Shown here in pieces: positions 42,976 to 51,969 of a DNA stretch of 64,000 nt. The stretch covers positions 25,095-89,094 of the forward strand of contig VXMD01000033.1 of assembly GCA_009841255.1 (NCBI GenBank). The letters run 5' to 3'. This DNA comes from Candidatus Poribacteria bacterium. GTDB taxonomy: Bacteria; Poribacteria; WGA-4E; WGA-3G. Position 1 is the stretch's first letter. Every line of letters begins with the position of its first letter. The translations under genes and the position numbers were made by a program. A model generated the notes under the pieces. The model was not told the origin of the DNA, searched no databases, and saw only the letters and a program-made list of their open reading frames with translations.

Positions 42976-44583
42976 ATGAGTATGCCAAACACAATCTCAC
43001 GATTGAAGGTTCGCGTCCTCTTGCACACAATCACATTCCTCCTAATTACTACCCTATCAATCTTGACCTTTGCTACTTTTGCAGATGGAAATCAACTTCT
43101 ATTTTCCCTAAAAGATCTTAAAGATCCCGGCAGTTTGGCAGTGAAACTCCAAGACGCGCGCGCTGCGATATCCAAACCTATAGTGGCGCAATTGTCTGCG
43201 GAGACCCAGCGGCTGCTGGGTGAATATGATGGTATAAGTATCCCTTCCCCGGACCTTCAGAAAGCACTGCTTGATGATTTGCACCGGTTGCTCCAAGTTC
43301 CCGCCCTCTACGATGCACAGCATCTCGCCAACATCAAACTCAGTGAACAGACCCAAGAACTCCTTACACAAAATCCGCAAGGCGGTGGAGACTTAATCCG
43401 TTTGAACCGCTTTCTCTTAGCAGACCTCTACCCTTATGAGTTAACTTCACTTTCAGAAAAGCAGACCCCTGACGATTCCAAAGAGATTCAGACATGCCGA
43501 GAGAATTTAAGACAAATACAACTCGCTCTCGAAAACCACCGCGCTGAGGTAGGTGTGGCCCCTCAATGGCTTTCCGAGCTTTCTCCACAATACCTGAAGA
43601 GAAGAGTGCTGCTCTGCCCTGCAGATCCAACAGTAGGAGTTCCCGGAGTTTTAACCGAAGGTGCATCGGATCCGACACTGCCGTGTAGTTATCTCTATGA
43701 ATTTCGTCCTGAACAGAAGGTAGCACAGGAATTGCTATTGGAATTAGAAGGTACCATGATGCCTATTGTGCGTTGCCAACGTCATCTTCTTAATTTAAGC
43801 ATCAGCGGAAAACTCTATCGAAATGGTCCGCAAAGAACAATCTACAACGAAACAGCGAAAGTTCTGAAAATGGTTTCCATTCAACCGCAACTTCCGACAG
43901 ATTTACCCGAAGAAGTCAGGCAGCAAATGGAAGAACAACTTCTCAAAGGTGGTAATAACGCAAACGTAAAAAGAAATATCTTCCGAATCAACCCCTCGGA
44001 CGACTTAGACGCGCAACTCAAAGAACACCTCGGTGAGGCGTTTCTTGAATCATCAGAGGGCAAAGCACTGCTCAAGCAATTAGCACCAGCGTCCTCCACG
44101 TCTATAGATCAGGAGGAATTGGCACTTCTATTGGGCAAACCGATGCCAGACATCGCGCTGACAAATCTTTCAGGACAACCTGTTAAGTTAGAGACACTCG
44201 GCGGTAAATTTGTCCTTGTGAACCTTTTCTCGGCAGATTCTACCACTTGTGGGTCGAAGTTAAAACAGATGGAGACGCTGCTTGCAAACTACGATATCCG
44301 CCAACTGCAAGCGGTTGGTATTAGCATCAACGATTCTGTGAAGGCCATTAAGGCATTCAAGGAGAAATACCAACTTTCGATGCCTATCTGGATGGATAAA
44401 AACAACCTGATGCAGACGTCTCTCAATATACAGACGCTCCTCAATAGAGATGCGTCCGAACCGCAAACGGAACTCATAACGCTCCTTTTAAATAGAGAAC
44501 TGGTCGTCAAAGATGTGTTTATAAACTTCGATCCAGAGAACCTTTCGCAAAAGGTCAAGAAGTTATTTGCGTCCAAAGAATAG
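42976..44583 (+). CDS. exported protein with C-terminal thioredoxin-like (AhpC/TSA) domain
   Basis: 535 aa; ATG 42976 or 42982, both served by AAGGAG. Signal peptide to TFAD. The middle (TCRENLRQIQLALENHRAEVGVAPQWLSEL) resembles the globular part of type II pseudopilin/DUF1559-like proteins. From ~380 a redoxin domain follows (LLGKPMPDIALTNLSGQPVKLETLGGKFVLVNLFS, then STTCGSKL). The usual CxxC is replaced by a single Cys. So redox activity, if any, would be peroxiredoxin-like or lost. Periplasmic; partner unknown. Confidence 0.75.
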   Translation: MSMPNTISRLKVRVLLHTITFLLITTLSILTFATFADGNQLLFSLKDLKDPGSLAVKLQDARAAISKPIVAQLSAETQRLLGEYDGISIPSPDLQKALLDDLHRLLQVPALYDAQHLANIKLSEQTQELLTQNPQGGGDLIRLNRFLLADLYPYELTSLSEKQTPDDSKEIQTCRENLRQIQLALENHRAEVGVAPQWLSELSPQYLKRRVLLCPADPTVGVPGVLTEGASDPTLPCSYLYEFRPEQKVAQELLLELEGTMMPIVRCQRHLLNLSISGKLYRNGPQRTIYNETAKVLKMVSIQPQLPTDLPEEVRQQMEEQLLKGGNNANVKRNIFRINPSDDLDAQLKEHLGEAFLESSEGKALLKQLAPASSTSIDQEELALLLGKPMPDIALTNLSGQPVKLETLGGKFVLVNLFSADSTTCGSKLKQMETLLANYDIRQLQAVGISINDSVKAIKAFKEKYQLSMPIWMDKNNLMQTSLNIQTLLNRDASEPQTELITLLLNRELVVKDVFINFDPENLSQKVKKLFASKE

Positions 44584-44664
44584 TGATTCATCCAGTTTGA
44601 TTTTTAGGGTAAGTTGCAGTTCGGTATTCCCTACTAAAACCTATAAAAATATGTAGTTTTTTAC

Positions 44665-44694
44665 TTGACAAACTCTTTGTTTTTCTGATACAAT
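44665..44694 (+). promoter_or_regulatory. promoter at the left end of the TnpB element
   Basis: TTGACA (44665-44670), 18-bp spacer, TACAAT (44689-44694). It overlaps a hairpin CTGATAC / GTATCAG (44685-44705). Confidence 0.5.
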
Positions 44695-45995
44695 TAGAGT
44701 ATCAGGTTGGCAAGCATTACCAGCGTTGCCTCTCGGTAACGTGCTTGCCTCCCACTGGTAAGGGGAAAACGCCTGATACCTGAGATACCATGATTTTACG
44801 AACACAGAAGATAGAACTCAATCCGAATAACAAGCAATCCACGCTTATGTCTCAACACGCTGGCTATGCCCGTGTTGCTTTTAACTTCTCGCTCTCGTCT
44901 TTCAAAGCAGGACTGGATAAAGACGAATGGCGAAGTTATATTGATATAAAGCGTGAATTCAATGCTGTTAAGCGTGATAAGTTCCCTTGGTGTTCAGAGT
45001 TATCACAGAATGCGTCCAAGAATGCGATACACAATCTTGGTGACGCTGCCACGCGTTGGAAAAAAGGACAAAACAAGTTCCCCGTCTATAAGAACCGATC
45101 TGGTAAATGTTCCTACCAAGCAGACAACGGCGAAGGAACTGTTGAAGCCTATAAAAAACGTATCAACTTGCCTAAAATCGGTTGGATACGCATGCGTGAA
45201 GAACTGCAATGGACTGGTGAAATCACCAAAGTTGTTGTGTCCAAGCATAACAACAAGTGGTTTGCTTCTATCACCGTTAGACGACTGGATAGCAATAACT
45301 ACAAACACCAACCGCTCCTATTTGACGATAGACGACCGGTAGGCATTGACGTAGGTATTAATACACTGGCTACCTGTTCTAATGGCGATACCTACGAGAA
45401 CCCACGCCCTCTGAAGCGATATGAACGCAAGTTAGCACGTACGAACCGCCGTTTATTGCGTAGGCAGAAAGGCAGTCAGAACTGGTATAAAGCGAAGGCT
45501 CTGCTCTCTGCTGTCCATGCCCGTATCGGCAATATCCGTGAGGACGCTCACCACCAAGCGGCAATTCGGATTGTCCGTAAAGCAAGTGCTATCGGTATTG
45601 AGACACTGAAGGTTACCAACATGCTCAAGAACCGCAAACTTGCCAAAGCTCTATCGGATTCAGCACTCGGTGGACTCCTCACGAAACTCAAATACAAGGC
45701 AGATAGGCGCGGAATTCCGATAACCGAGGCACCGGTATTCTTTGCCAGTTCAAAAACCTGTAGCAACTGTGGACACAAGAAAGCAGATTTGACCCTCTCT
45801 GAACGCACCTATCGCTGCACAGCATGTGGCTTTGAATGCGACCGAGACCTCAACGCGGCTGTCAACCTGTGTCCGGCTTGACCTTTAGTCGCCACGAGTT
45901 GCGAGGAGACGATAAACGCCTGTGGAGTCCGTGTAAGACCTCATTGAGAGGCAGTGGACGTTGAATCAGGAAGTATGGCAATACTCAAACAACTC
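44685..45995 (+). mobile_element. IS200/IS605-type element with tnpB only
   Basis: The left end has two hairpins: 44685-44705 and GGCAAGCATTACC / GGTAACGTGCTTGCC (44709-44749), as expected for single-strand-transposed IS200/IS605 elements. The right end beyond tnpB (45882 to about 45995) is GC-rich and structured and would encode the omega RNA. No tnpA is present, so the element depends on one elsewhere. Exact borders are approximate: I could not fix the TAM or the last base. Confidence 0.6.
44790..45881 (+). CDS. tnpB: RNA-guided nuclease TnpB (IS605 OrfB family)
   Basis: 363 aa, near the shortest range for TnpB. RuvC residues are present: Asp187 in VGIDVGIN, Glu271 in GIETL, and the final Asp in DRDLNAAVNL (351/353). 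The zinc finger has CSNC (324-327) and CTAC (343-346). So the nuclease looks intact. TnpB uses an RNA made from the element's right end to cut DNA next to a transposon-associated motif, promoting retention of the element. ATG 44790 follows no strong ribosome site. Confidence 0.9.
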   Translation: MILRTQKIELNPNNKQSTLMSQHAGYARVAFNFSLSSFKAGLDKDEWRSYIDIKREFNAVKRDKFPWCSELSQNASKNAIHNLGDAATRWKKGQNKFPVYKNRSGKCSYQADNGEGTVEAYKKRINLPKIGWIRMREELQWTGEITKVVVSKHNNKWFASITVRRLDSNNYKHQPLLFDDRRPVGIDVGINTLATCSNGDTYENPRPLKRYERKLARTNRRLLRRQKGSQNWYKAKALLSAVHARIGNIREDAHHQAAIRIVRKASAIGIETLKVTNMLKNRKLAKALSDSALGGLLTKLKYKADRRGIPITEAPVFFASSKTCSNCGHKKADLTLSERTYRCTACGFECDRDLNAAVNLCPA

Positions 45996-46040
45996 TGATA
46001 GATTTGTATAGATTTGACTACATTCTAACAGATTTGTGAG
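45882..46040 (+). ncRNA. probable omega RNA / right end of the TnpB element
   Basis: The region right after tnpB, up to about 45995, has short stems (CGCC...GGCG-like) and ends near GTTGAATCAGG. In TnpB elements the guide RNA overlaps the tnpB 3' end and this region, with its guide taken from the flank. The next bases carry AGATTTG repeats. Location is inferred from the family, not from a conserved motif I could verify. Confidence 0.35.
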
Positions 46041-46061
46041 ATGTGTTTAAGTCCTACACAA

Positions 46062-46163
46062 CGGGAAACATTCCGCCAATCAATGGTAGATGTGCTACTC
46101 CTCTGCTTCTTTGCAGTCGTGTTGACGACCCTAGCGTTTCTGAAATTCTTCCGTTCTGACAAT
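46062..46163 (+). pseudogene. C-terminal relic of an ABC-2 permease
   Basis: Inside a short frame (46041-46295), RETFRQSMVDVLLL ... TTLAFLKFFRSDN aligns with the end of the permease at 48083-49609 (RDTFNTATLDLLLL ... SGAFLIFIRAEI): about 13 of 34 residues identical and the same hydrophobic layout. The rest of the gene is missing. It starts just after the TnpB element, so that insertion, or a deletion next to it, may have removed the 5' part. Confidence 0.55.
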
Positions 46164-46330
46164 TTAATTCAACCTCCGCAATGCCCAGATTACAACCAGA
46201 AAAATCCTTCTATTTTCCTACCCTGCGTAGTTTTTACTATCCTTTTCATCTCAAGCGTCTCTAATAGACATACCCCTAAAACCTGCAATTTTTAAATCGA
46301 AATTCAGATTTTTCATGATTTTTTTAACTC

Positions 46331-46360
46331 TGTAACCTTTCTGCCCTTAAAACGCGACAC
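46331..46360 (+). promoter_or_regulatory. ECF-sigma-type promoter, copy 1
   Basis: TGTAACCTTT (46331-46340), then CGCGACAC (46353-46360). The same boxes with the same 22-bp offset occur at 51766-51795. The AACC -35 box and CGxC -10 box are the standard ECF layout. An inverted repeat CGACACT / AGTGTCG (46355-46361, 46376-46382) spans the -10 region and the start of the transcript. Confidence 0.65.
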
Positions 46361-46449
46361 TGTGACCTAAGTCAAAGTGTCGTTTGATGGCTCGACCTTA
46401 AAAAATAGAGTGAAGGGATACAACGTCTCTAAACCTTTAAGGAGATATC

Positions 46450-47934
46450 ATGTTCCGAAATCTTATCCGTCAAGAACTCCTATCGCATCTGATGAGCGCG
46501 CGCTTTCTTGCGGCTGTCGTGATTACACTTCTGCTCGTCGTCGCCAATGCCGTCGTCCTCCTTGAGGATTATGAGCGTCGATTGGGGAGATACAGCCAGC
46601 AAGAAAATACACATCGTCAGAAAGTCCAAGAAGCAAAAACCTATTCAACTTTAAAACTGTCCGTTGAGCGTCCGCCGAACCCCTTAAGCCTCTTTAGTAT
46701 GGGATTGGATAAGCGGCTTGGAAGCACCTTTGAAATTTACCACGGTTCCGTCCCGATGATTTCGGACGGCTCGGCGCAAAGTCTGGATAACGCGTTTCTT
46801 AATCTTTTTTCAAAGATTGATCTCGTCCTCATTTTTCAAGTCGTCTTGAGTCTGATGGCACTGCTCTTCGCGTACGATGCAATTGCAGGAGATTGGGAAA
46901 ACGGCACCTTGCGTCTGGTGATCTCCCACCCAGTGCGACGCGGGACCATTCTGCTTGCCAAATATATTGGGGCAATGGTTTGCCTGCTGCTCCCGGTGCT
47001 GATGAGTCTGCTGATGGTGCTAATTCTGTTATCCACTGTCGGTTCGATCCAATTGGGTGGAGCGGATTTTCTCAGGATTGGCGGGATAGTTTTAACCACA
47101 ACTATCTACCTGTCCGTATTTTATCTGATTGGACTGCTGATTTCTACAGCAACACGCCGCACTGCCACATCCCTGATGCTCTGTATGTTTCTGTGGGTAG
47201 CTTTGGTACTCGTCTATCCAAACTGGAGTCGGTTTGCCATCACCCCCGTTGATGATACGCGAGCAATACATTCATCAACAAATCAACAGATCAATCAGAT
47301 TTGGGAAGAGGTTGATAGAGAGGAAGATCAATTTTTAGCAAACAGTCCACTTGAAGGTGAACCCCAAGGGTTCAATCTAAATACCACGCAGTCAAATAGC
47401 TTCTCATCGGGAGGCTACGACAGACGGTATGGAATCGATATGAAACTGGCAAACCAATCAGATCCTCTCGTGCCGCATGTTCAAAAGTATCATGCGACCA
47501 TGGGTGCTTTGTACATCCGCTCGGCAGAACAGATCGCTTTAGTCCGAAAACAGACCTTGGACCGGACCTCCTTCCGGAGAGCAATATGGCATGAACGTCT
47601 GATGAAACTCAGTCCTGCAAGCCTATACACGTTTGCAACTGCCGCGTGGGCGGGTACCGATCTGGACGGTATGTCTGATTTTGTTCAAGCCGTCCAAGGT
47701 TACCGTCGCACCCTCATTGACTATTTCCATGATAAAGATGCGTTCGGCAGTCGGCAATGGTTCGCCTCTGACCAAGGCGCAGTAGACTGGTGGGATCTGC
47801 CCCAGTTCCGTTTCGCACGGGCGGATGTCTCGGAAAACGTAACGCGAGCCCTGCCAGAACTGTTTTTGCTGCTACTCATCAACTTGGTTGTGTTCACGGT
47901 GACATTTCTGATATTTACCAAACTTGAAGTATAG
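46450..47934 (+). CDS. ABC-2 type exporter permease 1
   Basis: 494 aa, AAGGAG before the ATG. One membrane helix near residues 12-33, then a ~90-aa extracytoplasmic loop. A core of four to five helices follows from ~115, including LLFAYDAIAGDWENGTLRLVISHPVRRGTILLAKYIGA, the typical ABC-2/NosY coupling region. A second large loop (~250-465) precedes a final helix (LLLLINLVVFTVTFLIF). It resembles the DUF3526/GldG-NosY kind of permease and is a diverged paralogue of the next gene. It should pair with the ATPase at 51970 to move a substrate across the inner membrane. Confidence 0.85.
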   Translation: MFRNLIRQELLSHLMSARFLAAVVITLLLVVANAVVLLEDYERRLGRYSQQENTHRQKVQEAKTYSTLKLSVERPPNPLSLFSMGLDKRLGSTFEIYHGSVPMISDGSAQSLDNAFLNLFSKIDLVLIFQVVLSLMALLFAYDAIAGDWENGTLRLVISHPVRRGTILLAKYIGAMVCLLLPVLMSLLMVLILLSTVGSIQLGGADFLRIGGIVLTTTIYLSVFYLIGLLISTATRRTATSLMLCMFLWVALVLVYPNWSRFAITPVDDTRAIHSSTNQQINQIWEEVDREEDQFLANSPLEGEPQGFNLNTTQSNSFSSGGYDRRYGIDMKLANQSDPLVPHVQKYHATMGALYIRSAEQIALVRKQTLDRTSFRRAIWHERLMKLSPASLYTFATAAWAGTDLDGMSDFVQAVQGYRRTLIDYFHDKDAFGSRQWFASDQGAVDWWDLPQFRFARADVSENVTRALPELFLLLLINLVVFTVTFLIFTKLEV

Positions 47935-47937
47935 AAT

Positions 47938-48082
47938 AGTTGTCAGGTTGCAGTTATCGGTTTTCAGTCAGCCTAAAGGATAGAACCCAGGCATGTAAGC
48001 CCAATGAGCGGGCGGGCTGGATATACGGAGGGAATCGTTACTTCCACAACTGCCTTGACCGAACCGCAAGGAACAGTAAAAA
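47938..48082 (+). other. repeat half-element and AACCGCAAGGAA leader
   Basis: 47938-47972 carries GTTGTCAGGTTGCAGTTATC and TTTTCAGTCAGC, a half copy of the ATCAGT repeat family. 48053-48074 holds CCTTGACCGAACCGCAAGGA, the leader motif that also precedes the genes at 38355, 59631 and 60265; its AAGGA is the ribosome site of permease 2. Confidence 0.5.
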
Positions 48083-49609
48083 ATGATTTGGCATATTATT
48101 AAACGAGAACTCTTTGACCACATCAATAGCCTACGTTTCATTCTAACCGTTGTGATACTCTCTATTTTAATGGTTACCAACGCCGTTGTGCATCTTCGGA
48201 CACACCCAGAAAGAATCCGTGATTATTCCGATAACGTTACCGGCTCCCTCAATACGTTGAAATCCCGGGCGGATTTGTACACCTTAGCGCAAAAGGGACC
48301 GGGTAACCTTTATAAAAGTCCTTCTTTGCTTGCTTTCATCGCGGATGGCGGCGATGTCTATCTGCCGGGACATATATGGAACGAGGGATCCTGGTCCAAA
48401 AGCGGTGTGGGGTCGCAGGTAAAAAGCAACTGGTGGCTGAGTTACGGATCCGCGAATCCAGATGCAAAAGATCTCCGTCCACAGGCAACAAAGATAGATT
48501 GGGTATTCATTATCACCTATCTGCTCTCCTTCATTCCGCTCCTGTTTACCTTTGACGCGCTTTCTGGCGAGCGACAGCAGGGGACCTTACGATTGTGTCT
48601 AGCGAATCCGATTTCGCGCCCGGTTCTGTTAATCGGTAAATTCCTCGGCACCTTAATAACCGTCCTCATCCCTTTCGTTTTTGCGGTGTTGCTGAATTTG
48701 ACAGTGATCTCGGTCGACAGCTGGACGCAACTGAGCACAACCGATTGGGGACGTTTAGGATTGATTCTGTTAATTGCTTTTAGTTACGCAGGTATCTTTG
48801 TTGGATTGGGGCTGATGATCTCCGCTGGCACGCGAGAGCCTCGGGTGAGTCTGGTGATTCTGCTACTGATTTGGGTAGCCAGCGTGGTTTTTATGCCATC
48901 GACCCTCGGTACCCTCTCCACAAAATGGATGCCTCCGCTCCAAACGATCGATCAATTCAAGGCTTCAAGAGACGCCGCCCTTAAGCAGATTGACACAGAC
49001 TATAATGACCGATTGAACGCAATTAAAGAAAAAAAGACCCCTAACCTTCTAAACTTAGATGAACTTCAGAAACTTTTTGAAACGTCCCCTGAAACTGCCA
49101 GAGCCGAAGCAGAAAAACTCATGGCAGCCTGGGAAACGGAGGGTGACGAAGAATGGGCACTCAAGGCAGAACTCGTCAACAGTGATGTAGAAACCCGAGA
49201 ACGTTTTAACCGTGAGTATTTAGAAACACAAATCGCGCAGGTCCAACGTGCTAGAGTAGTGACCCGGTTTTCGCCGGCAGCGATTGTTCAATACGCACTC
49301 GAATCGATGGCGGGCACCGGTTTTAATCGACACCTGCAATACTTAGAACATGTACATGATTACACAAGACAATTTCGACAATTCATCGTAGAAACCGATA
49401 GAGCAGACCCCCAAAGTCGTCACCTTATTGGGATCCCTGAGGGCATGTCCAAGGAACCAATTGCGAGTGAAGCGATCCCGAAATTCGAGGATAAGATCGT
49501 CTTCAGGGATACATTCAACACCGCGACTTTGGATCTGCTGCTACTCGTTTTACTTCTTGGGGTATTTTTCTCTGGAGCATTTCTCATTTTTATACGCGCA
49601 GAGATATAA
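48083..49609 (+). CDS. ABC-2 type exporter permease 2
   Basis: 508 aa. Same plan as permease 1: helix near residues 15-35, periplasmic loop, core with FTFDALSGERQQGTLRLCLANPISRPVLLIGKFLGTL, second loop of ~200 aa rich in charged helices, final helix (TLDLLLLVLLLGVFFSGAFLIF). Near residue 395, SPAAIVQYALESMAGTGFNRHL is the segment found again as a relic at 51593. The two permeases probably form the heterodimeric channel of one exporter. Confidence 0.85.
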   Translation: MIWHIIKRELFDHINSLRFILTVVILSILMVTNAVVHLRTHPERIRDYSDNVTGSLNTLKSRADLYTLAQKGPGNLYKSPSLLAFIADGGDVYLPGHIWNEGSWSKSGVGSQVKSNWWLSYGSANPDAKDLRPQATKIDWVFIITYLLSFIPLLFTFDALSGERQQGTLRLCLANPISRPVLLIGKFLGTLITVLIPFVFAVLLNLTVISVDSWTQLSTTDWGRLGLILLIAFSYAGIFVGLGLMISAGTREPRVSLVILLLIWVASVVFMPSTLGTLSTKWMPPLQTIDQFKASRDAALKQIDTDYNDRLNAIKEKKTPNLLNLDELQKLFETSPETARAEAEKLMAAWETEGDEEWALKAELVNSDVETRERFNREYLETQIAQVQRARVVTRFSPAAIVQYALESMAGTGFNRHLQYLEHVHDYTRQFRQFIVETDRADPQSRHLIGIPEGMSKEPIASEAIPKFEDKIVFRDTFNTATLDLLLLVLLLGVFFSGAFLIFIRAEI

Positions 49610-49684
49610 ATGCCCAAGTCTCACGCTGAGGGTGTGGAACGGATTTGTCATCTCGAATTATTAACAACTTATCACTGATATGGA

Positions 49685-49716
49685 GATAACGAAACCTCTC
49701 ATTGCGGGTCGTTATC
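49685..49716 (+). other. hairpin in the leader of the 49751 gene
   Basis: GATAACGA (49685-49692) and TCGTTATC (49709-49716) form an 8-bp perfect stem, 35 nt before the start codon. Confidence 0.35.
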
Positions 49717-49750
49717 ACAAATCATTCTCACGAATAGAGAGGAACCTATC

Positions 49751-50629
49751 ATGTTGAACAAATTTCGCGTCGTTTTGAGTCTATTGCTCATTTTTGGCTT
49801 CAGTGCTACAGTGTTAGGGAAGGAAAGGAAAGATGCGTATTTCGCACACATGCCCGGGAGCTACTGGGTTTACGAGGATCAGGATGGAAATGAATTAACA
49901 CGGTCCGCCACAGAGAAAAAAGAAATTGGGGATGAGACGTATAGCAGCTTCAGGTATGAACCCGCCGTGGAGGATTGGATCGCCTATGACTATCACATCC
50001 ATCCGAATTTCTACCAGATTGGTGAAGAGCGGGTTAAATTCTTGGTCAGGGAGGAGGCACAGAAAGCAGTCAAGGCACGCCTTAACAAAGAGATGGGGAC
50101 CCTCCGGCTGATTTTACGGATGATGATGGAAGAATTTGATCTCCTCTACGAGATCGAAGCAGAGACAGAAGACGCGTTCTATGTGCTTCCAACAACATCT
50201 ATCACCTTCAACGAAGCGTGGGAGGCAATGCAGATAAAAGCCAAAATTACGATGCGAGCTGATCCGCCGCAAGATCCTGAAGAAATCATATTTGAACTCA
50301 CTATTGTCGAAACAGGCAAAGTGTTAGGCACGGAAAATGTCGAAACGTCCGCTGGTACTTTTGAAAACTGTTTGAAGATCGAATACCAGACAATGACAAA
50401 AGTGGAAACATCCCCCTCTGACCAGGCACCAAACCCGCCCGGCGAATCGGTTACGACGCTGTGGGTGGCACCCAACGTCGGAATCGTCAAGTTTCACCAA
50501 AAAAGGGAGGATATCGTTCTGAAAACGCTTCCTCCGCCTCCACATCCTTTATTTAAGGTTTCAACCACGATCAAAACCCTTGAATTAAAGAGGTATGAAG
50601 TCAAATCTGCCGATTCGGGAGTCGAATAA
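49751..50629 (+). CDS. hypothetical exported protein of the exporter cluster
   Basis: 292 aa, AGAGAGGAACCTATC before the ATG. Signal peptide to VLGKE. Mature part begins YFAHMPGSYWVYEDQDG, then beta-rich with GTENVETSAGTFENCLKIEYQT and LWVAPNVGIVKFHQ. This resembles the secreted beta-barrel-like proteins often labelled DUF-type 'outer membrane lipoprotein-sorting-like' sensors, but the family is not certain. It lies between permease 2 and the DUF4097-like gene, 21 bp before the latter, so it likely serves the exporter or is a co-regulated envelope-stress protein. Confidence 0.7.
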   Translation: MLNKFRVVLSLLLIFGFSATVLGKERKDAYFAHMPGSYWVYEDQDGNELTRSATEKKEIGDETYSSFRYEPAVEDWIAYDYHIHPNFYQIGEERVKFLVREEAQKAVKARLNKEMGTLRLILRMMMEEFDLLYEIEAETEDAFYVLPTTSITFNEAWEAMQIKAKITMRADPPQDPEEIIFELTIVETGKVLGTENVETSAGTFENCLKIEYQTMTKVETSPSDQAPNPPGESVTTLWVAPNVGIVKFHQKREDIVLKTLPPPPHPLFKVSTTIKTLELKRYEVKSADSGVE

Positions 50630-50650
50630 CTGCTAATAAAAGGAGCCCAG

Positions 50651-51526
50651 ATGACAAAGTCTAAGAAGTTAATCGCTTTTGTGATTTTCCCTCTCCTGTT
50701 TCTGTCAGTGATTATCTTTCTCATAATCACAAGTGAAGTGGAATATTCACATACGAGACAAGAAAGCCAGCACGTTAATCCTACTGGGCATTTAACGGTT
50801 GATACAGAGTTCGGTACGATCCATATAGAAACCGCAAATCGCAACGATGTCGATATCGCCACGAAAAAAAAATGGGAATCAAAAAGCGGGATATTGCGAC
50901 CGAAGTTAGGGAAACGAGTTGCTGAATTACTTGAGGATTTTGAAATTACGATTGGATACGACGATCCAGATAGTGTCTCAAGTGTTCAAATCGAAGGAAA
51001 ATTCAAGCGTGGGCAGGAAGGTTTGAAGTGGTTTAAGGTTGAAATACACGTGACAGTCCCGCGTCAGTATAATGTTACACTCAAAACCGCATCTCGTGGA
51101 GATATTCACGTCGGCGACTTGGTAGGGACAGTAAGAGCCGAAGCTTTAGATGGGAACCTTTATCTTGGTGAAATCCAAGGCGAAGTGTGGGGAGCAACCG
51201 GTGTGAGTGGAAACATTACCCTCAACGGGTGTCAAAATCGTGTTAACCTGACAACCGCTATGGGTAATATCCGTGCAGAAATGACCTCGCAACCACAACA
51301 TCCGTGGACCTTGAACGCCTCAATGGATGGAGAGATAGATGTTACGCTACCTCCCGATATTGCCATTGATGTAGATGTCCAAACACCAGGGAAAATCTCA
51401 AGCGATTTTTCCATTCAATTTCCAGGTGACATCAAAGACAATAGGTTAAAGGAAACGCTTAACGGTGGTGGACCACCACTGACCTTGCGTTCTTCGTCAG
51501 GTGAAATTCGTCTGAAAAGAAAGTAA
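50651..51526 (+). CDS. membrane-anchored DUF4097-like adhesin-fold protein
   Basis: 291 aa, AAAAGGAG upstream. One N-terminal membrane helix (LIAFVIFPLLFLSVIIFLII), then a right-handed beta-solenoid of the DUF4097/DUF4098 type: TASRGDIHVGDLVGTVRAEA, GNLYLGEIQGEVWGATGVSG, GNIRAEMTSQ, SSSGEIRLKRK. Such proteins commonly accompany ECF sigma/anti-sigma and ABC-2 loci. It is 21 bp after the previous gene. Probably periplasmic, tethered to the inner membrane. Confidence 0.8.
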   Translation: MTKSKKLIAFVIFPLLFLSVIIFLIITSEVEYSHTRQESQHVNPTGHLTVDTEFGTIHIETANRNDVDIATKKKWESKSGILRPKLGKRVAELLEDFEITIGYDDPDSVSSVQIEGKFKRGQEGLKWFKVEIHVTVPRQYNVTLKTASRGDIHVGDLVGTVRAEALDGNLYLGEIQGEVWGATGVSGNITLNGCQNRVNLTTAMGNIRAEMTSQPQHPWTLNASMDGEIDVTLPPDIAIDVDVQTPGKISSDFSIQFPGDIKDNRLKETLNGGGPPLTLRSSSGEIRLKRK

Positions 51527-51542
51527 GTTAATTTTTTACATT

Positions 51543-51573
51543 ATGCACCCTTTCTGCCCCTGAACCCTCTCTT
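51543..51573 (+). promoter_or_regulatory. decayed ECF-type promoter box
   Basis: ATGCACCCTTTCTGCCCCTG resembles the -35 and spacer of the promoters at 46331 and 51766, but no CGCG[AT]CAC follows at the right distance (CCTCTC instead). Probably a relic in front of the permease fragment. Confidence 0.4.
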
Positions 51574-51592
51574 TAAATTATAAGAGAGGATA

Positions 51593-51700
51593 GCGATTGT
51601 CCAATACGCTTTCGAAACAAGGGCAGGAGCCGGATTGAACCGCCACTTGCCATTCCGAAAAGGCGTTACCTTCACACAATACAATTCCGATCGAGTGGAA
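51593..51700 (+). pseudogene. internal relic of a third ABC-2 permease
   Basis: AIVQYAFETRAGAGLNRHL is encoded at 51593-51649 and matches AIVQYALESMAGTGFNRHL of permease 2 at 14 of 19 positions. Downstream the match becomes weak (FTQYNSDRVE against YTRQFRQFIVE) and no full gene surrounds it. The rest of 51527-51969 holds the decayed promoter box, this fragment, and the active-looking promoter. Confidence 0.65.
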
Positions 51701-51765
51701 CTATTTGGGAAACTTCTCCGCGTAAATAGTGTGTACAAAGGCACGCGCGCAGAAAAACAAAATAA

Positions 51766-51795
51766 TGCAACCTTTTCACCTTCAAAACGCGTCAC
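51766..51795 (+). promoter_or_regulatory. ECF-sigma-type promoter, copy 2
   Basis: TGCAACCTTT (51766-51775) and CGCGTCAC (51788-51795), spaced exactly as in copy 1. The similarity continues into the leader (GAAAAATAGAATGAATCGAT here, AAAAAATAGAGTGAAGGGAT there), so about 100 bp were duplicated. It drives the ATPase gene. Confidence 0.65.
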
Positions 51796-51969
51796 TATAA
51801 CATAAGCCGAAATATTTTTGGGTGGCTAAATCTGAAAAATAGAATGAATCGATGTAACACTTCTTAAGTTACACCAACAGAGGAGTAGAATAGATCTGAG
51901 TCTTAGTTGAAAGCATTCCAAATTTTCAGTATCATATACAGAGAAGAAACCAACCGAAGGAGGAACCCC

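Noticed and set aside
45003..45311. Minus-strand frame of 102 codons inside tnpB
   Set aside because: It is a shadow of tnpB, whose catalytic residues and frame are intact.
51541..51795. Minus-strand frame of 84 codons in the gap before the ATPase
   Set aside because: It lies over the ECF promoter and a plus-strand permease relic, has no ribosome site and no family likeness.
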